From an uncultured Pseudomonadota bacterium (GTDB lineage: Bacteria > Pseudomonadota > Alphaproteobacteria > Rs-D84), in NCBI GenBank assembly GCA_949290785.1, contig CASETE010000006.1, forward strand, positions 62,001 to 126,000: DNA of 64,000 nt, written 5' to 3'. The first letter of the stretch is position 1, and each line of letters starts with the position of its first letter. A program made the translations under genes and the position numbers. The notes under the pieces were generated by a model that was given only the letters and a program-made list of their open reading frames with translations, had not been told where the DNA came from and searched no databases. Of the stretch, positions 58,562-64,000 are shown one piece after another.

Positions 58562-60619
58562 ATGAGAAAAAAGAAAAAAATTTTTTTTACAATTTCGCGC
58601 GTCATTGTATTGTTCGTGATGGGATTGGTCGTGGCCTTTGTTATCGCCTTGTCACAAATTGATTTGGAATCTTTGCGGGGTGATGTTTTGGGAATTTTGC
58701 GCGATTCTACGGGATTGCCTGTTGAAATAGATGGGAAAGTATCTTGGAAGTTGTCTTTAAGACCACAAATTGAATTGCATCAGGTGCGCGTTCCTAATGC
58801 GGATTGGGCAAAGCATAAAAATGCTTTTAGCGCCGAAAAAATAGACGTTACTTTAAACTTACTGTCTTTGTTCCGAGACAGACCAACAATTCAAAACGTA
58901 AAAATTTATGACGCAACTGTTTGTCTGGAGCAAAATGATAAAGGTGAATTTTCTTTAAAAACAAATAACAAAAATTCTGAAACGGCGACAGAAAGTGCTG
59001 GGCCAACGGACTATCCTTTTGAAGACTTTGGTTTAGGTGGGGTAGAGGTTAAAAATATAGAAATAGATGCCTTGGGGCATAATTATTCTCTGGGGGGAAT
59101 ACAGGTCAGGTATTCATTACAAGATGATACCAGGGAATACAGCGGATGGATAAAACCAAATAAAGACCCTTTACCGTTCATAGTTTCTTTTTCTAAGTAT
59201 AATGCTGATAGAAAAGTTTATCCGGTTAAAATCGCTTTCTCTACAGGTGGAGATGCGTTGATTGCAAACGTCGCTTTGGAAGGTACCAGCAAAGCACCAA
59301 TTGATTTTATAATAAAGGGTGACATCCCAGACATTGAATATGTAGGGAAAATATTTGATTTGAATTTTGTTCAAATGCCAAAAATGAAACTGAATGTGGC
59401 AGGTGGTTTTGATAGAAAAAAATTAAGTTTCAGAAAGTCTTCTGTAACAATCAGGGGAACTAATTTTGATTTTTCCGGCAGTGTTGATTGGTCTAAAAAA
59501 ATCCCAGACATTAAACTGGTTGTAAACTCTGATTATGTCAGTTTGATGGATTTATTCCCAGAAATTTATGATGGGCAATGGGTAAGACCAAATCGTGAAT
59601 TAAATGTTTTTAAAGATATTCCTTTGTATGGAAAAGAGTTTTTAAAATTTAATTTGAATTTGCGCGCAAAGTTAAATAACTTCGTTGTATATCAAGACTT
59701 TAATATAAAGAATCTTGAACTGTTGTTAAATTTGCAAAACGGACAGGCAAGAGTTGATGCAAAATCTGTTATCGGTGGCGGTGATGTTAATGTCGCAGGT
59801 AATGTAAATATTGATGCTGATGGCGTTATGCAAGCGAAAGTAGGTGCCGTAGGTAGAAATATTTATATTGGTGAGATACTAAAACAAGTAAACGTAGATG
59901 ATTTTATTTCAGACTTACCTGTAAATGTTGATTTATATCTGGAAACAAAAGGTGATAATTTATCGCAGTGGATGCAAAATTTGACGGGGCCTGTACAGAT
60001 ATACTCCGTGGGGTCGGGATACGCGCATTCTGCGTTGGTGGCCAATATGTATGGAACAGATTTCTTAACTACGCTTCGTCATAACGTTCAAGATTTGTTC
60101 AGAACAGAAAAAAAGTATAACCAAATGAAAATATCTTGTCTTGCACTAAACGCAAAAATACGCGACGGCGAAATAGAAACTAAACAAGGTTTTGCTATTG
60201 AAACTAATGCGATTAATGTGCGTTTGGCAGGAAATTTGAATTTAGGTAAAGAAACAATGAAAATGGCGTTGACAACAGTACCTGTTCGTGGTTTAAAATT
60301 ATCGCTGACAGGTAACGTTGTAAATTCTATGGAGATTACTGGAAACTTAGCCGAACCCGATATAAGAATTAGTGGTGCCGCCGTTGCAGGAAAGGTTGCT
60401 TCTGCTACTGGTTTGGGGTTATTATTAGCGCCGTTGACCGGTGGTATTGGGTTGGTGGCAGGGGCCGGTGTCGGTTTGTTGGCGGGTGACTTGTTGGAAA
60501 ATTGGTTGGCTGACGATCATCCTTGCGAAACCGCAATGGAAGAAGGTGCACCAGCTATGCGGGGGGACCCAGAGTGGTTAAATCTGCCTATTACAGAATT
60601 ACAGAAAAACGTGTTATAA
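58562..60619 (+). CDS. AsmA family protein
   Basis: A 685-residue protein with a basic N-terminus and one membrane helix (about residues 9-30), then DLESLRGDVLGILRDSTGLPVEIDGKVSWKLSLRPQIELHQVRVPNADWA, the AsmA chorein-like opening. The C-terminal AsmA domain has QGFAIETNAINVRLAGNLNLGKETMKMAL, TGNLAEPDIRISG and a Gly/Leu-rich hydrophobic segment (GLGLLLAPLTGGIGLVAGAGVGLLAG). AsmA-like proteins act in phospholipid transport to, or homeostasis of, the outer membrane. It is 12 bases before the diadenylate cyclase gene, which starts with its own AAAGGAG. Confidence 0.88.
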   Translation: MRKKKKIFFTISRVIVLFVMGLVVAFVIALSQIDLESLRGDVLGILRDSTGLPVEIDGKVSWKLSLRPQIELHQVRVPNADWAKHKNAFSAEKIDVTLNLLSLFRDRPTIQNVKIYDATVCLEQNDKGEFSLKTNNKNSETATESAGPTDYPFEDFGLGGVEVKNIEIDALGHNYSLGGIQVRYSLQDDTREYSGWIKPNKDPLPFIVSFSKYNADRKVYPVKIAFSTGGDALIANVALEGTSKAPIDFIIKGDIPDIEYVGKIFDLNFVQMPKMKLNVAGGFDRKKLSFRKSSVTIRGTNFDFSGSVDWSKKIPDIKLVVNSDYVSLMDLFPEIYDGQWVRPNRELNVFKDIPLYGKEFLKFNLNLRAKLNNFVVYQDFNIKNLELLLNLQNGQARVDAKSVIGGGDVNVAGNVNIDADGVMQAKVGAVGRNIYIGEILKQVNVDDFISDLPVNVDLYLETKGDNLSQWMQNLTGPVQIYSVGSGYAHSALVANMYGTDFLTTLRHNVQDLFRTEKKYNQMKISCLALNAKIRDGEIETKQGFAIETNAINVRLAGNLNLGKETMKMALTTVPVRGLKLSLTGNVVNSMEITGNLAEPDIRISGAAVAGKVASATGLGLLLAPLTGGIGLVAGAGVGLLAGDLLENWLADDHPCETAMEEGAPAMRGDPEWLNLPITELQKNVL

Positions 60620-60631
60620 AAGGAGTTAAAT

Positions 60632-61390
60632 ATGTTTACTTGGATTAGTCTGATTCAAATCATAATTATTGTCGCTATAATTTTATTGTTTTATAGAAGT
60701 TTTATACAAAATACATCATCGGAAAAACTGGTTCGCGGTCTGTTGGGACTGGCCGGATTATGGTTGGTTAGTTTCATTTTGTCTTGGGCGCGGTTGGACT
60801 TGCTGGGTGGATTTTTGCATTGGACGGCCTTGTTCTTGTCAATCAGTTTGATTGTTATATTTCAACCAGAATTGCGCAAGTTTATGGCGCTGATGGGAAA
60901 CGTTAACGAGTGGCGCAGGATATTTAAAAAAGGTGGCGTTACAACAAAAAATACGGCTGCATTAGATGCGATTGTTTCTGCCGTAGAATATATGTCCGCT
61001 AAACATACAGGGGCTTTGATTGTGTTCCCTAGCAGTCTTGATGAAAGCGCTATTGATAAAAAAGGCGTTGAAATAGATGCGGTTATTACAAGTGAGTTGT
61101 TATTAACTATATTCTTTAATAAAACTCCTTTGCATGACGGGGCTGTTATTATAGAAAAGGATCGTGTCGCATATGCTGGGGCGATATTACCATTGTCTCA
61201 TAATAACTTGAATTGGAAATACGGCACGCGTCATAGAGCGGCCTTGGGCTTGTCCGAGGTTTCTGGGGCAACTGTTTTGGTTGTTTCCGAAGAAAGCGGC
61301 GATATATCCGTTGCTGAAAAAGGAAAAATTGTAAAATATGATGATATGAAGAAGTTGCGTGCAAAACTTGAAAAGGTTATGGATAAATAA
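60632..61390 (+). CDS. cdaA: Diadenylate cyclase (CdaA/DacA type)
   Basis: A 252-residue membrane enzyme that makes c-di-AMP from two ATP. Three N-terminal helices (about residues 5-22, 36-52, 60-78) precede the DAC domain: TPLHDGAVII (DGA, residues 169-171), ILPLS and GTRHRAALGLSE (RHR, 200-202), then ATVLVVSEESGDISVAEKGKI. All nucleotide-binding motifs are intact. c-di-AMP synthesis is well known in Firmicutes, Actinobacteria and some other phyla but is uncommon in Alphaproteobacteria. The usual ybbR partner is absent; it is paired with asmA instead. Confidence 0.93.
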   Translation: MFTWISLIQIIIIVAIILLFYRSFIQNTSSEKLVRGLLGLAGLWLVSFILSWARLDLLGGFLHWTALFLSISLIVIFQPELRKFMALMGNVNEWRRIFKKGGVTTKNTAALDAIVSAVEYMSAKHTGALIVFPSSLDESAIDKKGVEIDAVITSELLLTIFFNKTPLHDGAVIIEKDRVAYAGAILPLSHNNLNWKYGTRHRAALGLSEVSGATVLVVSEESGDISVAEKGKIVKYDDMKKLRAKLEKVMDK

Positions 61391-61393
61391 AAC

Positions 61394-61419
61394 AACCGCC
61401 TGTAACGGCGGTTCTTTTT
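61394..61419 (+). terminator. Intrinsic terminator after cdaA
   Basis: AACCGCC (61394-61400) and GGCGGTT (61407-61413) form the stem, followed by C and a run of T. Confidence 0.92.
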
Positions 61420-61445
61420 TAAAGAATCGCAATTTCCTTTTACCC

Positions 61446-61475
61446 TTGCACCGAATCGGCATTTTTTGATAAAAT
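61446..61475 (+). promoter_or_regulatory. Probable dnaN promoter
   Basis: TTGCAC (61446-61451), an 18-base spacer and TAAAAT (61470-61475, extended as TGATAAAAT) lie about 55 bases before the dnaN ATG. The -35 is identical to that of the pilus promoter at 42164. Confidence 0.6.
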
Positions 61476-61529
61476 CAATATTAAAGAATGTAGGGTACAT
61501 ACAGTATCAGAATAAACAGGAGCTTATAA

Positions 61530-62648
61530 ATGGAATTTTCGGTATTTCGTCAGGTATTAATTCGTGCGCTGGGGCATATGCAGTCTATTGTTGAAAAGCG
61601 CGCAACTTTGCCGATATTAATGAACGTCAAGATAGAAGCAGCAGACGATTTAATATTATCAGCGACTAATGTTGATTTGGAATTGGTAGAACATGTCGCG
61701 GCAGATATAACTTTGGGGGGAAAGACAACGGTTCCTGTTCAAATGTTGTATGATATCGTTCGTAAATTACCAGATGATTCAGAAATTAATTTTAAACAAT
61801 CTGGCGATCAATTGATTGTTTCCAGTGGCAGGGCTGTATTTCATTTGCCTACGTTACCTGCGGAAAATTTCCCGGCAATGGCGGGTAGTAATTTAACTAC
61901 AAAATTCCAGATGACGACGGGCGATTTAGCGCATTTGATAAATCAAACTAAATTTGCAATTCCAACAGATGACGTTCGTTATCATTTGGGTGGGATTTAC
62001 TTCCACATCTCTGACGAAGGAAAGGCAAAAATGTTGACCGCGGTTGCAACCGATGCACAAAGAATGGCGTTGTGTGCGATGAACGCACCCGCGGGAAGTG
62101 CAGAAATGCCCGCTGTAATTTTGCCGCGTCGCGTAATTGGTGAATTGTCAAAATTGTTAGAAGATGCAACCGTTGACGACGTTACCGTTGAGTTGTCTGA
62201 TACCAAGGCACGTTTTACAGTCGGCAGTGCAACTTTGACCAGCAAGTTAGTTGATGCGCAGTATCCTAATTATCGCGTGGTAATTCCAAAAGGTAACGAT
62301 AAGATTGCAATTCTGGATAGAAAACAGTTCTTAAACGCGGTTGACTTGGTTTCTGTGGCAAGCGTTGATAAAACGAAATCTGTACAGTTAACGTTCTCTA
62401 TGAATAAGTTAGTTGTTAACGCTTCAAGCCCAGATGCAGGAACAGCAACCCAAGAATTAGATATTGAATATAACGGTGATACATCTTTTACTGTTACGTT
62501 TAACGTAAAGTTCTTGATGGATGTTGCCGGACAGGTAGAGGGTGATAAATTCCAAATGGAAATGCAAGATCCGTTGTCGCCAACTATTATTAAGTCTACC
62601 GATAAAAAGACAGATGCATTATTTATCTTAATGCCGATGAGAATGTGA
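61530..62648 (+). CDS. dnaN: DNA polymerase III beta sliding clamp
   Basis: A 372-residue sliding clamp. Three repeated clamp folds are visible; signatures include LIRALGHMQSIVEKRATLPILMNVKIEA, FHLPTLPAENFPAM, NQTKFAIPTDDVRYHLGGIYF, GSATLTSKLVDAQYPNYRVVIP and the C-terminal LMPMRM. It is monocistronic here, with its own promoter and terminator, instead of following dnaA as in many bacteria. Confidence 0.97.
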   Translation: MEFSVFRQVLIRALGHMQSIVEKRATLPILMNVKIEAADDLILSATNVDLELVEHVAADITLGGKTTVPVQMLYDIVRKLPDDSEINFKQSGDQLIVSSGRAVFHLPTLPAENFPAMAGSNLTTKFQMTTGDLAHLINQTKFAIPTDDVRYHLGGIYFHISDEGKAKMLTAVATDAQRMALCAMNAPAGSAEMPAVILPRRVIGELSKLLEDATVDDVTVELSDTKARFTVGSATLTSKLVDAQYPNYRVVIPKGNDKIAILDRKQFLNAVDLVSVASVDKTKSVQLTFSMNKLVVNASSPDAGTATQELDIEYNGDTSFTVTFNVKFLMDVAGQVEGDKFQMEMQDPLSPTIIKSTDKKTDALFILMPMRM

Positions 62649-62651
62649 TAA

Positions 62652-62677
62652 AAAAAACTGCCGATTGGCAGTTTTTT
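62652..62677 (+). terminator. Intrinsic terminator after dnaN
   Basis: AAAAAACTGCC and GGCAGTTTTTT pair around GATT, two bases after the dnaN stop. Confidence 0.93.
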
Positions 62678-62755
62678 TATACTTTTATGCAATCCTATAT
62701 TGAAAAAGATGTTTTATATGATAATATTTTGCGATGTAAAAAGGGTGTAAGTAGT

Positions 62756-63298
62756 ATGAAAATCAAGGAAATACCAGCGGGTAAAATGCCCCCAAAAAAA
62801 ATGAACGCTATTATTGAGGTTCCAGAAAATGGTTTTGTAAAGTATGAAATAGACAAGGGTACTGGTTTGTTACGGGTTGACCGTATTTTGCATACGCCTA
62901 TGGCTTATCCGGCAAATTACGGCTATTTCCCGGGCACGTTGGGTGATGATGGGGACCCGTTGGATTGTGTTGTCGTATGCAATGCGCCTTTGCGACCGGG
63001 CGTTATAATAGAAGTAAGACCTGTTGGTGCGTTGTTAATGGAGGATCAGGCAGGTGGAGACGAAAAAATTATTTGCGTTCCGCGCGATAAAATAGATCCG
63101 TTCTATACGAATACAGAATATCTTGATCAGTTGCCGGCAATTTTGCGCGCAAAAATAGAGTACTTTTTTAAGCATTACAAAGATTTGCAGCCTAATTCTT
63201 GGTCCAAGGTCAAGGGCTGGGCAGATCGTGATCATGCTGATAAGACCATTATGGATAGCATAGAAAGGTATAATAAACATAAGCATAAATCGGAATAA
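62756..63298 (+). CDS. ppa: Inorganic pyrophosphatase
   Basis: A 180-residue soluble family I pyrophosphatase. It has IEVPENGFVKYEIDK, PANYGYFPGTLGDDGDPLDCVVV (with the DGDPLD metal site), MEDQAGGDEKIICVP and FFKHYKDLQPNSW. It pulls biosynthetic reactions by removing pyrophosphate. The start is the ATG at 62756, with AAGGGTG upstream; an in-frame extension upstream overlaps the dnaN terminator and is unlikely. Confidence 0.96.
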   Translation: MKIKEIPAGKMPPKKMNAIIEVPENGFVKYEIDKGTGLLRVDRILHTPMAYPANYGYFPGTLGDDGDPLDCVVVCNAPLRPGVIIEVRPVGALLMEDQAGGDEKIICVPRDKIDPFYTNTEYLDQLPAILRAKIEYFFKHYKDLQPNSWSKVKGWADRDHADKTIMDSIERYNKHKHKSE

Positions 63299-63367
63299 TA
63301 TTCTTGCTTTATGTTGCTAATGCCGTATAATTTCGTATAATTTTAAAAATTAACAAGAGGTATATAA

Positions 63368-63937
63368 ATGGCTTCATACATCGCGAATGACATGCGTGTT
63401 GGTTGGGTTATTTCCCATAACGGTAAACGTTATTCGGTTATGTCTATTACAAAGGTTAAACCAGGTAAGGGCGGTGCGTTTGTGCAGGCTGACCTGCGTG
63501 ATATTGATACTGGTAACAAGGGTGGCGACCGTTGGCGCGCAGAAGATAAAGTTGAAAAATTGATGGTTGAGGATTTAGACTGCCAGTATTTATACTCGGA
63601 TGGTAACGACGCTTATTTTATGAGATTGTCCGATTACGAGCAATTTACAATGCCTGTTGATTCTTTGGGCGAACAAATGAAATTCTTGGCGCCAGAAATG
63701 CAGGTAAAGGCAAATTTTGTAGAAGGTCAACCCGTATCAATTTCTTTGCCAAAAACAGTTGTTGCAACGGTTGAGGAAACAGAACCTGCTTTAAAGGGTC
63801 AAACCGCAACAACAAGTGGCGGTAAACCTGCTATCTTGGATAATGGCGTTCGTGTTCAGGTTCCTTTATTTATAGAACAGGGTGAAAAAATCGTTGTTAA
63901 TACGGAAACTTTGGAATATGTAGAACGTGCAAAATAA
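63368..63937 (+). CDS. efp: Elongation factor P
   Basis: A 189-residue EF-P relieving ribosome stalling at polyproline. The three beta-domains are complete; the loop KPGKGGAFVQADLRDI carries the Lys that is modified in many bacteria, and LDNGVRVQVPLFIEQGEKIVVNTETLEYVERA is the C-terminal signature. AAGAGG precedes the ATG and two TATAAT-like boxes lie upstream. epmA and epmB are not in the window. Confidence 0.97.
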   Translation: MASYIANDMRVGWVISHNGKRYSVMSITKVKPGKGGAFVQADLRDIDTGNKGGDRWRAEDKVEKLMVEDLDCQYLYSDGNDAYFMRLSDYEQFTMPVDSLGEQMKFLAPEMQVKANFVEGQPVSISLPKTVVATVEETEPALKGQTATTSGGKPAILDNGVRVQVPLFIEQGEKIVVNTETLEYVERAK

Positions 63938-63952
63938 AGCACGACGGTTGTA

Positions 63953-63984
63953 AAAAAAATTCCACATATCGTGGAATTTTTTTT
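63953..63984 (+). terminator. Intrinsic terminator after efp
   Basis: AAATTCCAC and GTGGAATTT pair around ATATC, flanked by an A-run and a long T-run. Confidence 0.93.
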
Positions 63985-64000
63985 ACGCCTTGTTTGCAGA

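Noticed and set aside
1-64000. CRISPR arrays, IS elements, integrases, rRNA genes
   Set aside because: No regularly spaced repeats, transposase motifs, terminal inverted repeats or rRNA sequence were seen in the window.

Overview
The window reads as an ordinary stretch of chromosome from a low-GC (roughly 35-40 % by eye), gene-dense alphaproteobacterium. Lineage markers are a MucR/Ros regulator, an alphaproteobacterial-type ParE and DksA, GatCAB with a single GltX, LolA, TatABC, a SodC-like lipoprotein, an alphaproteobacterial-type RpoH promoter before dnaJ, and type IVb pilus genes. The compact housekeeping set, the oleate hydratase and the clostridial-looking GltX fit an uncultured gut-associated alphaproteobacterium; that assignment is inference. 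No insertion sequence, prophage, integrase, rRNA or CRISPR array was seen.

Layout. 1-2.3 kb: a FabD-like acyltransferase and RarA. 2.4-6.7 kb: mucR, a lysozyme-TPR membrane protein and a fused YbeY-Lnt protein. 6.7-8.8 kb (minus): an accessory four-gene operon (membrane protein, HNH-like protein, SUKH-like protein, ribbon-helix-helix protein). 8.8-15.2 kb: trmB, a GNAT enzyme, gltX, hemolysin III, and thrS behind a promoter and a short ORF with five consecutive Thr codons. 15.2-19 kb: SPOR protein, tatA, dksA, trxA, sufS-sufT-sufE. 19-26.8 kb: ftsL-like, ftsI, recJ, nrnA-like, lolA, tatBC, LysM/LytM lipoprotein. 26.8-32 kb: tRNA-Lys, a surface barrel protein, oleate hydratase, a SodC-like lipoprotein and an autotransporter-like protein. 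32-37.4 kb: miaB, gatB, tRNA-Phe, gatA, gatC, ruvX. 37.4-42 kb (minus): AI-2E transporter, membrane protein, sufC, sufB. 42-45.3 kb: type IVb pilus TcpQ-like protein and secretin. 45.3-51.3 kb: rpsT, plsY, dprA, dnaA and two lineage-specific secreted proteins. 51.3-64 kb: parE, dnaJ, pgsA, uvrC, a pilin, an RluC-type synthase, asmA, a diadenylate cyclase, dnaN, ppa and efp.

Themes. Fe-S assembly is split into sufSTE and sufBC, with no sufD in view. GltX plus GatCAB suggests that Gln-tRNA, and perhaps Asn-tRNA, is made by transamidation. Envelope biogenesis is well represented (Lnt, LolA, TatABC, NlpD/DipM-like, FtsI, AsmA, SPOR, PlsY, PgsA). TcpQ, secretin and pilin genes point to a type IVb pilus, and DprA makes a DNA-uptake role possible. 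Several proteins keep a fold but lose textbook catalytic or metal residues (FabD, MucR, the HNH-like protein, DnaA, the SodC-like lipoprotein, DksA). Many promoters have extended -10 elements (TGnTATAAT-like), and several genes start almost at the predicted transcription start.

The most notable candidates are the threonine leader peptide before thrS, the YbeY-Lnt fusion, the HNH-like/SUKH-like membrane operon, the diadenylate cyclase in an alphaproteobacterium, and the divergent DnaA behind a palindrome-rich leader. All alignments to reference proteins were made by eye and from memory.
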